Source of the DNA: G963662985 sp963662985
GTDB taxonomy: Bacteria; Chloroflexota; Anaerolineae; Anaerolineales; UBA11579
DNA: 64,000 nt
Reading direction: 5' to 3'
Assembly: GCA_963662985.1 (NCBI GenBank)
Contig: OY760067.1
Location: 2,170,001-2,234,000 of the forward strand
This document shows positions 8,058 through 16,528 of the stretch, piece after piece (the stretch's first letter is position 1; every line of letters starts with the position of its first letter). The translations under genes and the position numbers were made by a program. A model generated the notes under the pieces. The model saw nothing but the letters and a program-made list of their open reading frames with translations. It did no database searches and had not been told where the DNA came from.

Positions 8058-8063
8058 TATAAT
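8058..8063 (+). promoter_or_regulatory. -10 box of the two-repeat secreted protein gene
   Basis: TATAAT lies 23 bases before the ATG at 8087. A strong GGAGG (8076-8080) sits between, 6 bases before the start codon. No good -35 box is apparent. Confidence 0.5.
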
Positions 8064-8086
8064 GGAATAAAAAGTGGAGGAGATAT

Positions 8087-9667
8087 ATGAAAAAGCATTC
8101 AATCATTTTTGTTTTAATTTTGGTTTTAGGTTTTTTGTTTGGGAGTAGCTATGCTGAAGGGGATGTACCGAATGAAGATCTTTGTTCGCTTGCCTCTTTG
8201 AATAAGTTTGTAGGGTTCAGTAGTATTGAAAATTTTGATAGATTGGCATGTGGATTTCACGAAGATGAGCAAGAAATTGTTCTTTATCAGGTTTATTTGT
8301 ATTCTGGATCAATTGAAGAACTCGACCAAATTCTGGTTGAAAATTTAAGCGGTTATCAAATTAAAGATGTAGATTCGGGCATTGTTGAGGGGATGATTAC
8401 TAAGTTTTTTGATGATAAAGGGGGATTATATCTTGAGTTGTTGGATGAGTCAGGTTTAGATGTGGGGCTTTACATTAAAGAAACGGATCGTGAGGGGATT
8501 ATTTATGTAGATTTTATGGATTATGGGATTGAGGATGACACACCTTATCGACCATATTTAGATCAGAATGTGGCTAGATGGTTTTTGAATTTTGATTTGA
8601 CAGGAAATTGGTTTGAGGACTATGCGGTTCTGAGTGAATGGATTGAATTCAGTTGGGAAGATGGTGAAATGTTAAATCGCTCGATCACCTTTGATGTGGG
8701 GGAAGATTTTGAGAGCTTGAAAAAATTGGTTTTTTCTAATGATTTTATTTATCAATATGGAAATTATTTGACTGAAGCGCCACTGCAAAATTATATGGAG
8801 GGAGGGTTGCCAGCTTTGGCGTTTTCTACGATTGATGGAATGAGTGTGATAATTAGATTTGATGAAGAGCAGCATCAAATGGAGATGAATCAATTTTCCA
8901 ATGATGTTTCGACTCCATTAAATGAATATGGAAAAATTGAGCAAGAGCCCTTCGCACTATCAGAGATCACTTCTGTCTATGATTTTCTGAAGGAAGGAGT
9001 AAATCCTTTTGATGGGTTTTATTCAGAACAGTATGCTGATAATTTTGATTTGCGGGGTTATAATATTGAGATTTTGCCTTACGGCAGGATGGACTTTGAA
9101 GTAATTTATCTTATAGATGGGTTGGACTCTATGGAAGCAGGAATTGCAATTTCTGAATGGGTACCGTCGATTAAGGAAAATTATGATTGGTATATTAATA
9201 AAGCAGACTTTGATATTTATGGTGAGAATATGTATGTGACGGGGCATTATTATCTGCTGAATGAAAAAGATTTGTTTTTGGATGCGTTTAAAATGAATTA
9301 TGTCCCAGAATTGTTTGAATTTGGGATGTTGGAAGGAATTTCAGAAAGAGATGAATTCTATTCTAAGAATATTCAATTTGCAATGAATTTATCAGATTTA
9401 GAAACAAAAGCTTATATTATTCATCAATTTGGTGAAGAATATGCTACTTATTCTGATTATATTATTTCAGAAGAGTATCAAAATTTGGTAGAAGCTAATG
9501 GTGGTGTTGATTTTTTGGTGTCTATGGATGAATATGATCAGATGAATGTGACGTTTCACTATGGTGATGTTGAAGTAAACTTTACGTTTTATGATGAATA
9601 TGAAGAAATTGCAATTAGTGAAAGTACTATGGTGGCGGGAATAGATTTGAGAGATCTTGTAAAATAG
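8087..9667 (+). CDS. Secreted repeat protein, two ~260-residue units
   Basis: I do not recognise this family. A signal peptide covers about residues 1-24 (ending near SSYA). The remaining 500 residues are two tandem units, about 30-295 and 295-526, that resemble each other and the units of the protein at 12798-16445. Each unit begins with a short LCSL or YDFL-NPF segment, has a central charged part, and ends with a pattern of the type DY..Y..S-[ED]-[EF]-F/Y followed by a short loop and beta strands. The protein is acidic, rich in Asp, Glu, Phe and Tyr, and has few cysteines. An extracellular or surface role is inferred from the signal peptide alone. GGAGG precedes the ATG by 6 bases. Confidence 0.75.
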   Translation: MKKHSIIFVLILVLGFLFGSSYAEGDVPNEDLCSLASLNKFVGFSSIENFDRLACGFHEDEQEIVLYQVYLYSGSIEELDQILVENLSGYQIKDVDSGIVEGMITKFFDDKGGLYLELLDESGLDVGLYIKETDREGIIYVDFMDYGIEDDTPYRPYLDQNVARWFLNFDLTGNWFEDYAVLSEWIEFSWEDGEMLNRSITFDVGEDFESLKKLVFSNDFIYQYGNYLTEAPLQNYMEGGLPALAFSTIDGMSVIIRFDEEQHQMEMNQFSNDVSTPLNEYGKIEQEPFALSEITSVYDFLKEGVNPFDGFYSEQYADNFDLRGYNIEILPYGRMDFEVIYLIDGLDSMEAGIAISEWVPSIKENYDWYINKADFDIYGENMYVTGHYYLLNEKDLFLDAFKMNYVPELFEFGMLEGISERDEFYSKNIQFAMNLSDLETKAYIIHQFGEEYATYSDYIISEEYQNLVEANGGVDFLVSMDEYDQMNVTFHYGDVEVNFTFYDEYEEIAISESTMVAGIDLRDLVK

Positions 9668-9765
9668 ATGAATTTGATTAAATATTGATTTTAATTAACA
9701 TGATTGTAAAGAAAATAATTATAATTAGTGTGAATAAAGATTAATTTTGAGAAAAGGAATCAATT

Positions 9766-10074
9766 ATGAAAAAAGGTTGGATTTATTTGATAGGGGCTGT
9801 TTTAGTTTTGGCGATTGTTTTATTTGGTGTGTTTTGGGGCCATGAAAAGGTGCATGAGGTGACTGGTGTTGTGGTGGATGGGACGATGAATACGATTGTG
9901 TTGGATATTGAAGGGGAAGGTGAAGGGGAAGGTGTGCATTATTTTAGTACGATGGACACGGACAGGACTCAGATGGATTCATTTCTCATTGATGATGTGG
10001 TGTGGTTAGAGTATACGGGGGCTCTTGAAGGACCTAATCAAGTGGTGCGATTGGAAAATTTGACACAGAAATAA
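9766..10074 (+). CDS. Small membrane-anchored beta-rich protein
   Basis: This 102-residue protein is unrecognised. A signal-anchor spans residues 5-25 (IYLIGAVLVLAIVLFG). The rest looks like a short beta-barrel: VTGVVVDGTMNTIVLD, a Glu-Gly repeat, then DDVVWLEYTG. The order resembles small OB-fold lipoprotein-like domains, but this is inference. The EGEGEGEG stretch is encoded by two perfect 12-base repeats (9910-9933), a site prone to length variation. GAAAAGGA lies upstream of the ATG. It stands between two secreted protein genes on the same strand and has its own terminator. Confidence 0.65.
   Translation: MKKGWIYLIGAVLVLAIVLFGVFWGHEKVHEVTGVVVDGTMNTIVLDIEGEGEGEGVHYFSTMDTDRTQMDSFLIDDVVWLEYTGALEGPNQVVRLENLTQK
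9910..9933 (+). repeat. Tandem 12-base coding repeat
   Basis: GAAGGGGAAGGT occurs twice head to tail, encoding EGEGEGEG. Being in frame, copy number change would add or remove four residues without disrupting the gene. Confidence 0.7.
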
Positions 10075-10094
10075 ATAAATTCTGGTAAATCAAT

Positions 10095-10122
10095 AAAAGA
10101 CTTGTTTAACGACAAGTCTTTT
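10095..10122 (+). terminator. Intrinsic terminator
   Basis: An 11-bp stem, AAAAGACTTGT with its complement, has a 6-base loop and T tract. It follows the small membrane-anchored protein gene. Confidence 0.85.
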
Positions 10123-10214
10123 TTAGTATAATTATGTGAATCTTAAATTAATTTTGATTTATTAACTTATTTTGTTAAAATGTTATATCTTAATTTAAGC
10201 ATAAAGGAGAAATT

Positions 10215-10838
10215 ATGAAGCGAGTCAATGTAATAATTTTGATCTTCCTTGTGATGGTTATGTCTTTTGGCTTATTCACAGTAGAAGGTCAAACATATGA
10301 AGAAGATTGTGATATGAGAGGCGGTATTTTTATCGCTGATATGGGAGGCGGCGTTGCAGGTTGTTTTAATATTACAGATTTTGCATCCTTAACACTGTAT
10401 AGTTGTCCTTCATATTTGAATCTTATCTATAATGGCTTTCCTTTTGGTTCATATTGTGGATATGAACCTCCAGGAGATAATAATTGTTTATTAAGTGGTT
10501 TGATTGCATGCGAACCTAATACTCAAAAGTCTCTGACCCAGTTAAAAATGTGCAAGCTACTATCTGTAGAAAGTGCTTATCTTGGTGGCACTGTGAAAAC
10601 AAAAGGTGTGGGTGCCCCAAATTCTCTAAAAATGAGAAATAAAGAAACAGGTGTTTTGTATGTTTTACCTATGGTTTCAAGAAGTGAAGCTTACAGTGGG
10701 ATTTGGGAAGCGGAGTTTGCTACGATTGATCCGACAACAAGCCAGCCATTAGTGGCCCCGGGTGAGTATATGGTATATTGTTATGGAGAAGGTGGTACGG
10801 CTAGTGGCTCTGGCCAGATGATTACTATCTCTAGATAA
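10215..10838 (+). CDS. Secreted Cys-rich protein with GEGGTAS-type domain
   Basis: This exported protein has unknown function. A signal peptide covers residues 1-24. Residues 30-100 hold seven cysteines (for example in EEDCDM, AGCF, YSCPSY, SYCGYE, NNCLL and IACEP), likely disulfide-bonded. The last 100 residues repeat the domain of the protein at 6468-6962: a Cys in KMCKL, TIDPTT, QPLV and YCYGEGGTAS. The N-terminal halves of the two proteins are unrelated, so the shared domain behaves as a portable module. AAAGGAG precedes the ATG by 6 bases. A terminator follows directly. Confidence 0.75.
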   Translation: MKRVNVIILIFLVMVMSFGLFTVEGQTYEEDCDMRGGIFIADMGGGVAGCFNITDFASLTLYSCPSYLNLIYNGFPFGSYCGYEPPGDNNCLLSGLIACEPNTQKSLTQLKMCKLLSVESAYLGGTVKTKGVGAPNSLKMRNKETGVLYVLPMVSRSEAYSGIWEAEFATIDPTTSQPLVAPGEYMVYCYGEGGTASGSGQMITISR

Positions 10839-10855
10839 TATTTTGGAAATACTAT

Positions 10856-10879
10856 AAAGCTCATCTTCTGATGAGCTTT
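10856..10879. terminator. Bidirectional terminator
   Basis: A 9-bp stem, AAAGCTCAT with its complement and loop CTTCTG, separates the secreted protein gene from the convergent nucleotidyltransferase gene. Confidence 0.8.
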
Positions 10880-10880
10880 T

Positions 10881-11639
10881 TTATTTAATATTTTCTATTG
10901 TTTTAAGCATATATTGCGCAAACTCTTGGAGGCATTGTGGTGATTGTTTATTATTTGTGTGTTGGTTATTACTCGAATCAAGAGCAGATTGAATGAGGGG
11001 ATGAAACTCGGAGGGTAGCGTTTGGAATGCCCATGCCCCCGCTTCTGTTTTGGAGAGAATTTTTTGTTGTTGCACATAGGCAAGGACGCGGCAAAGATTG
11101 AGTGTGTAATATTCGGGGGATTTTGTAATTTCTGTGAGGGCATCTTGGATGTCATTATAGATAGAGGCTCGATAATGTTCAGGTGGGATGGGGGCAAAGG
11201 CTTGTTTTATAGGAAGCCCGAAGAGGGTTTTGCCTCTTTGGGTGAGGATGGTGAAGTGAGCGGCAAGATCAGGATCGGTGTCATTTTCGCATAGGTAGGA
11301 AGGATCTGTTTGATATCGATGTTTGTGTGTGATGGAATAGTGTAGTAAGTATGGGGTTGGATAGACAAAATTTTGAGCAAATTGGGCTAAGACATAGGAG
11401 ATTTCAAGCCCTTTGGCGGGGGCGTTTTCTTCAAGTTGGATGATGGCGTGGATGAGTTGGCGTTTTGTTGGGGTGGGAAAATCGTGTTGGGTGAGGACGA
11501 TGAGATCGATGTCACTGGTGAGGGGATTGAAGCCGGTCATGGCGAGGGAGCCATGCAGATATATGCCCACGAGGTTATCTGCCAAGTGGGCTTGGTTGAG
11601 CTGAATCAATTGGTCGAAAAGAGGTTGATATTGCTCCAT
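10881..11639 (-). CDS. AadA-like nucleotidyltransferase with C-terminal helical domain
   Basis: The N-terminus is a nucleotidyltransferase fold: GS at 30-31 (LHGSLAMTGF) and the metal-binding pair D43-x-D45 (SDIDLIV). Residues 100-245 form a helical domain with YYTLNLCRVLAY and GAWAF, as in the aminoglycoside adenylyltransferase (AadA, DUF4111-type) family. Such enzymes transfer AMP to small substrates, but many chromosomal members have unknown targets, so resistance should not be assumed. It lies 8 bases downstream of the Rieske oxygenase gene without an obvious ribosome binding site, so translational coupling is likely. The length of 252 residues is usual for the family. Confidence 0.8.
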   Translation of the reverse strand: MEQYQPLFDQLIQLNQAHLADNLVGIYLHGSLAMTGFNPLTSDIDLIVLTQHDFPTPTKRQLIHAIIQLEENAPAKGLEISYVLAQFAQNFVYPTPYLLHYSITHKHRYQTDPSYLCENDTDPDLAAHFTILTQRGKTLFGLPIKQAFAPIPPEHYRASIYNDIQDALTEITKSPEYYTLNLCRVLAYVQQQKILSKTEAGAWAFQTLPSEFHPLIQSALDSSNNQHTNNKQSPQCLQEFAQYMLKTIENIK

Positions 11640-11647
11640 TCAGTTGA

Positions 11648-12640
11648 TTAGGAATTTTCTGCTAGTTTTTGAAGCTCATCTCTTTTGCGGCGATAGGCGA
11701 CGATGGGGCGATCACCATAGATTGGTTTTTCGCCAATTTTGAGCCCTGATTTTAGGGGAAGTTGGGATTCTACGACGCCTTGGTCTTGATCGGCAATGAC
11801 GAGGTTGGCGATGGAACCGAAGAAGTTGATGGCTTGTTTGAGGAGGGGAATTTTCATAAAGCGTTGATAGAAGCGGAGATACATCAATGTGTTTTCATCG
11901 TCTACGGGGACAAAGGCGAGAAAGACGCGGATATCGTCTGCGATCCAGTTGTGCCAGATGTTGCCATAGATAAATTGAAGTTGGGGAGGGGGTGAGACGG
12001 GGTCCATGTCCTCTTCTTTTTGATAGGTTTGACCTTGGTCGACTTCATTTTTGACCCATATATTGAGCATGGGGGCATTTTGTTCTCCTACTTCAGTCCA
12101 TTCGTAGATGGGACCGTTGACGACTGTTTTGTTGCCACGACCGATGGTGGAGGCGTGGACGAAAGGGAGATGAACAACATCTAGTTGATTTTCAATGGCA
12201 CGAGAATAGTGGGTTTTCCAATGATCGACAATCTCCCCATAGCTAAAATCATCGGTGAGGTCGGGGAAGAAAGGAGGGGGTGCGGTTGGTTTTTGGTCTC
12301 CCCAGAATATAAAAATGAAATCGTGGTCTTCATGAGTGGGATAGGTTTGTACATTCATGTTTTTGAGGGGTGGGGTTTCTTCTCCAAAGGCTGGAATTTT
12401 TACACATTCTCCATCTTTGTCAAATTCAAATCCATGAAAAGGACAGGCGATGGTTTTGGGCGATTGTTTGCCTAAGCTGAGGGCGGCGCCACGATGGGGA
12501 CAGAGATCACGCATGCAGACTACTTCTCCAGATTCTTCACGCCAAAAGATCATTCTTTCCCCCATGCGTTTGATGCCGAGGGGTTTGTGTTTTTTGACTT
12601 GCTTACTGTGCAATACGGCATACCATTGATTTTTGATCAT
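11648..12640 (-). CDS. Rieske-type non-heme iron oxygenase
   Basis: The enzyme has a Rieske [2Fe-2S] domain with C47-x-H49 (CPHRGA) and C66-x2-H69 (CPFHGF). A catalytic mononuclear iron site follows, with N151, D154, H157 and H162 in ENQLDVVHLPFVH. This is the ring-hydroxylating oxygenase alpha-subunit arrangement. The nearest groups are the pheophorbide a oxygenase, vanillate O-demethylase and choline-type oxygenases, and the substrate cannot be told. It needs O2 and a reductase, none of which is encoded beside it, which is notable next to anaerobic enzymes such as PFOR. GAGG precedes the ATG. It heads a two-gene unit with the nucleotidyltransferase, and a -10 box lies about 45 bases upstream. 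Confidence 0.9.
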   Translation of the reverse strand: MIKNQWYAVLHSKQVKKHKPLGIKRMGERMIFWREESGEVVCMRDLCPHRGAALSLGKQSPKTIACPFHGFEFDKDGECVKIPAFGEETPPLKNMNVQTYPTHEDHDFIFIFWGDQKPTAPPPFFPDLTDDFSYGEIVDHWKTHYSRAIENQLDVVHLPFVHASTIGRGNKTVVNGPIYEWTEVGEQNAPMLNIWVKNEVDQGQTYQKEEDMDPVSPPPQLQFIYGNIWHNWIADDIRVFLAFVPVDDENTLMYLRFYQRFMKIPLLKQAINFFGSIANLVIADQDQGVVESQLPLKSGLKIGEKPIYGDRPIVAYRRKRDELQKLAENS

Positions 12641-12683
12641 TCTTTTCCTCTTTACTTCGAACTTTTTGATTTTGATTAATTAA

Positions 12684-12689
12684 ATTATA
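12684..12689 (-). promoter_or_regulatory. -10 box of the Rieske oxygenase gene
   Basis: TATAAT on the minus strand lies 43 bases before the oxygenase ATG. No clear -35 box is visible. Confidence 0.4.
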
Positions 12690-12797
12690 CGAGATTATTG
12701 GGCGGATGATTGTTAAATTTTTTTTTTGAAGTGTAGGTTGAAGAAATTTTTTTAATGTGTAAAATGAAGTAAATAGAAGAAATAAAGGATTGGGAAT

Positions 12798-15700
12798 ATG
12801 AAAAATAAATGGGTACTCTCTTTTTTAGTGATTTTGATTGCTGTGATTGGGTTCAGTTTTGGGCATGTTGATGGCGCTGAGACAGGAACCCCTGTTGATC
12901 TTTGTGAAGCGCCTTATACTCTTTTTGATGGGCTGATTTTGGGAGAAGGCGCAACGACTATGACGATGACTCGATGTGAGTTATTTGATGAAGAAGATGG
13001 CAGTTTGCGCTATGTACAATCTTTCGAGATTACAGAATCAGAAGAGGTATTAGTGGGGCAGATCATGGCTTGGTATGCGGATGTGAGCGATGAGGATGTG
13101 CAAGAAGGGATTCAGAGCTTAAAATCCGAAGATAAATTCCGAGTTCACCAGTTTCGTGTGGATAATGGGGAGAAACTTTTGGTGCAAGTGAATGCGAATG
13201 ATGGGGGATGGTTTGATGTGGAACTTTCTCAAATTGTGCCAGAAAGTAATTGGGCTGTTTATGATGCGTTTTTGAAAAATAATTTTCAAGAATCTTTTTT
13301 TTCTTTTGGTGCATTTGAAGGATTGATGGCAAATGGTGGTTCTGCATTGCGAGATTTTAGTATTGATTTTCGATATGATCAGCCGGTGATGAGTAGCGAG
13401 ATGAGCTTTGCGGTAGGTGAAAGCTTTGGCGTTTATAAAGAGTATGTTTATTCAGGGGATTTTGCAGAAGATTTGGGGAATCAGCTACTGGAAGAACCGA
13501 GTTATTCTGAAGGTGGCTGGGCTTGGGCGTTTTATTCTTTGAAAAATGATGTGTTGTTGAAAGTGGCGTTAATCGAAGAGAGTTCAACGATTATGTTGGT
13601 GGAAGATGGTGATGCGCAAGAGTTTTTGAGCACGATGGCATTTTTGCCTTTGGAAACTTCTGTTGAAATTGAACTTGATGCTCCGTTGGATGTTTTGAAA
13701 TCAGATTTGAATGTTTTTCGGGGTATGGAGATGCCAGAAGGGTTTGATTTAATTGGGATTGAAGCACGGTTTTTGCCCTACGAAGCTGTGGAGATTTCTG
13801 AAAAATATGTGACTGCGTTGGAAATTGAAGATGCTTTGCCAATTTTGTTGGCGACATTGGAGAATGGTGAGGCTTATTCTGTGGATGAATTATTACAAAT
13901 CAATGCAGAACAAGATCAGATTCGTTTGGAACAAGAGACCTTTTTAAACGGAAGAAAAGGGCATTGTGTGATCTCTTCGACAGATGGTGGAACGGAGATT
14001 AAGTTTTTTGTCGAGGATTATGCTCATTATATGAGTTGGCAGAATTTTTGGGTGCAAAACTTTAATTTTTCTTTTTATTCGGGAAGTATTTTTGAAGACC
14101 TTTTGGAAAGCAATGTGCTTTCTGAAAAAATGGTTGCTTTGTATTTCCAAAATGGCAAATTTGAGGTCAGTTCGGAAGTTTTGTTGAATTTAAGAGATGA
14201 TTATAATTACGTGCTTTTGTCATTGGCATCTGATGAATTTGAAAATCACATCAAAGGACAATTAAAGGAAATGCCAATGGCTGAAGGTGGGGAAAATGGC
14301 TGGTTTGATTATGCGCTGAAAAATGAAGTCAATCTCAAGTTTGACCTTTCTGATTTAGATCAATCGGTGATAATCAGTCAAAGATTAGGGAAAAACGAGA
14401 TGATCGCTTCAGTGGATTTGTTGAATGAAAACGATTCTGAAGAAATTGGGATTGACCGTCCCAGTGATCTGTTGATTATCGAAGAGGATGTGCTTGGTGA
14501 ATTGGCATTTCCTGCTGGTTTTGAGGAAACAAAAATTGAGTTTGAGGTGAATGAATTTGGTAATGTTATTTTAGTCAAAAACTTTGAGATTCAACTTAAC
14601 CAAGAGGAACTCCTCCAAGCATTGAATGGGCTTTTGTTGGATGGGTTTGCATTGCCAGATCAAGCGGTGGCGGTGAGTGAAGAAAAGCCTGTTTTTTTGA
14701 ATGGGCTGGCGCTAAAAGGGAATCTGATTGGTGAGATTATTATTGAGGAAAAAGAGGGGCAGTTGGAGATGAGTTTGGCGGTCAATCTGCCAAAGCAGGG
14801 GCAACGCGTGAAAGATGGGCTTGCTTTGAATTTTAATGCAAACTTGATTGATTTTGGCTCAATGCCGTCTATTTTTGAGCAAGATGCAATCATGCAAGAA
14901 ACGTTTGTGATTGGTGATGCGCTAGAGGGATCTACTTTTGTGCATGAAAGAGGGTATGCACTGGGAGATAGATTGAGCGATTATGAAGATTATCTTCTTT
15001 CAGATGAATTTGCGAAAAACATGGCTGCTTTTTTACGAGATGAACCTTATCAAAATTGTGAAGAAGATTGTTTTATTGAATTTCGATTCAAAAATGGACT
15101 ACGCTTGTCTTTTCAGTTTTCCGAGGATTCTGGTGAGATATATGTGAAGGAATCTTTGCTAGAAGACCGTTTTTTCAGTGAGCTGAATGTAACAGACTCA
15201 AATGAAAAGTTAGTCATTGTGGAAACACCAGCAGATTTCTTTGAAAGTGAGATTAATCCATTTGTTGTTGATTTGGAGAGGATTCCGATTGTTGTAGATT
15301 CAACCAAAATAATATTGGAAGAGTTTGATAATACGAATTTGATTCAATTTTGGCATGCGGATGTGACAGATGCAAATATGTTAATCACTGCTTTTGTGGA
15401 TGCGTTTGGTGTGCCGACTGGTGAAGAAATCTCTTCTTTAGAAAATATATTGGTAAATGAAGGAGAGGTTGCGTTAGATTTTATTGTGGCTGGTGAGATT
15501 GAGGATGTTGAATTTCATGTGTTTATTATAGAAATAGAAAACGGATTTGAGGGGACAGTATTTTATCAAGATCAAACGCATCCGGAAAGTTTTTCTTTGA
15601 TGGTTGAAAAGAATTTTAATGATAAGTTGATTCCGTTTGGTGATTATTCAAGTTTGTTTGAAAAAGATGAGACTGTCAAAGAAGAAATGAGTTTTTATTT

Positions 15701-16445
15701 TGATAAGGATGAAAGTTGGTCTTTTGAAAGTGTGAAGTTGTATATGTTGGGAGGCGATTATTCCGTATACGCGGATTATTTTTCATCAGATAAATTTGTA
15801 TCTGAATTGGAAGCAATGGGGGCTACTCGTTTTGAGACTTGGCTTGATGAAGGGCAGAGAGTCATTCATTATATGTTGTTTGGTGTGGATGTGAGTGTTC
15901 AACTTAATGATGAAATGCAAGAAATTACTTTTAGGGAGCAGGTGTTTAGCCCGGTCAAAGCAATTGGAGAGTATGTGACTCCGGTATTTACTTTAGAAGG
16001 TTTGGGGTTTGTCTGTTTTGAGAATGAGGATGCAAGTGGTCAATGCGGAACAAATTTGACAATTGCACCACTTTATTTGAATTTACAATTTAATCAAGAT
16101 GGGGTTTGTTCAGAGATTGAAATTTCTAATCAAGAGGAATTGATTTTAGGAAAGTATGATTTTTTCCATGTAATATATGATATTCGTTTGGATAAGACTT
16201 TTTATGAATTGGGAAGAGATGTGGATGGGTCATTTAAGCTGTCAGAATTTTGGGTGAGCGCTGATGGTGAGATCACACCTGCAGAGGATGGCAAGGAGCT
16301 AAAGATTTTTAAGAACGAATTTGAATTTATGGTTGGGGGAGAGATGGAAGGTGCGATGGCAGAGTTAACTAGATTTGTGGAGGGGATTCCTATGCAAGAA
16401 TGGGAGATGGATTATCTAACTTTAGCTGATCTTCCAATGCGATAG
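12798..16445 (+). CDS. Large secreted repeat protein, four or more ~255-residue units
   Basis: This 1215-residue exported protein is unrecognised. A signal peptide covers about residues 1-27. The body is tandem units starting near residues 33, 294, 553, 809 and 1057, a spacing of 248-261 residues; the last is partial. Unit starts share segments such as LDVLKSDLNVF, SDLLIIEEDVL and ADFFESEINPF. Unit ends share a DY..Y..S-[DE]-[EK]-F core, then EP or MP, a Gly-rich turn, and F-x-[LF]-K-N-x-[VL]-x-L. The smaller protein at 8087-9667 has two units of the same kind. The units are divergent, so duplication is old. The composition is acidic and low in cysteine. A surface or extracellular role follows from the signal peptide; adhesion or binding is only a guess. 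Confidence 0.8.
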   Translation: MKNKWVLSFLVILIAVIGFSFGHVDGAETGTPVDLCEAPYTLFDGLILGEGATTMTMTRCELFDEEDGSLRYVQSFEITESEEVLVGQIMAWYADVSDEDVQEGIQSLKSEDKFRVHQFRVDNGEKLLVQVNANDGGWFDVELSQIVPESNWAVYDAFLKNNFQESFFSFGAFEGLMANGGSALRDFSIDFRYDQPVMSSEMSFAVGESFGVYKEYVYSGDFAEDLGNQLLEEPSYSEGGWAWAFYSLKNDVLLKVALIEESSTIMLVEDGDAQEFLSTMAFLPLETSVEIELDAPLDVLKSDLNVFRGMEMPEGFDLIGIEARFLPYEAVEISEKYVTALEIEDALPILLATLENGEAYSVDELLQINAEQDQIRLEQETFLNGRKGHCVISSTDGGTEIKFFVEDYAHYMSWQNFWVQNFNFSFYSGSIFEDLLESNVLSEKMVALYFQNGKFEVSSEVLLNLRDDYNYVLLSLASDEFENHIKGQLKEMPMAEGGENGWFDYALKNEVNLKFDLSDLDQSVIISQRLGKNEMIASVDLLNENDSEEIGIDRPSDLLIIEEDVLGELAFPAGFEETKIEFEVNEFGNVILVKNFEIQLNQEELLQALNGLLLDGFALPDQAVAVSEEKPVFLNGLALKGNLIGEIIIEEKEGQLEMSLAVNLPKQGQRVKDGLALNFNANLIDFGSMPSIFEQDAIMQETFVIGDALEGSTFVHERGYALGDRLSDYEDYLLSDEFAKNMAAFLRDEPYQNCEEDCFIEFRFKNGLRLSFQFSEDSGEIYVKESLLEDRFFSELNVTDSNEKLVIVETPADFFESEINPFVVDLERIPIVVDSTKIILEEFDNTNLIQFWHADVTDANMLITAFVDAFGVPTGEEISSLENILVNEGEVALDFIVAGEIEDVEFHVFIIEIENGFEGTVFYQDQTHPESFSLMVEKNFNDKLIPFGDYSSLFEKDETVKEEMSFYFDKDESWSFESVKLYMLGGDYSVYADYFSSDKFVSELEAMGATRFETWLDEGQRVIHYMLFGVDVSVQLNDEMQEITFREQVFSPVKAIGEYVTPVFTLEGLGFVCFENEDASGQCGTNLTIAPLYLNLQFNQDGVCSEIEISNQEELILGKYDFFHVIYDIRLDKTFYELGRDVDGSFKLSEFWVSADGEITPAEDGKELKIFKNEFEFMVGGEMEGAMAELTRFVEGIPMQEWEMDYLTLADLPMR

Positions 16446-16472
16446 TTATAAAAAAGTAAGTTACTGATATAT

Positions 16473-16502
16473 AAAAAGCCTGCTATTCATAGCAGGCTTT
16501 TT
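16473..16502. terminator. Bidirectional terminator
   Basis: A 13-bp perfect stem, AAAAAGCCTGCTA with its complement, has a 4-base loop. It lies between the large repeat protein gene and the convergent VKOR fusion gene. Confidence 0.9.
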
Positions 16503-16528
16503 GGTAGTTTTAAGTTATTGGCTTTGCT

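Noticed and set aside
10881..11639. Reading the nucleotidyltransferase as an antibiotic resistance gene
   Set aside because: The fold is AadA-like, but target, expression and mobility are not shown; many chromosomal homologs do not confer resistance.
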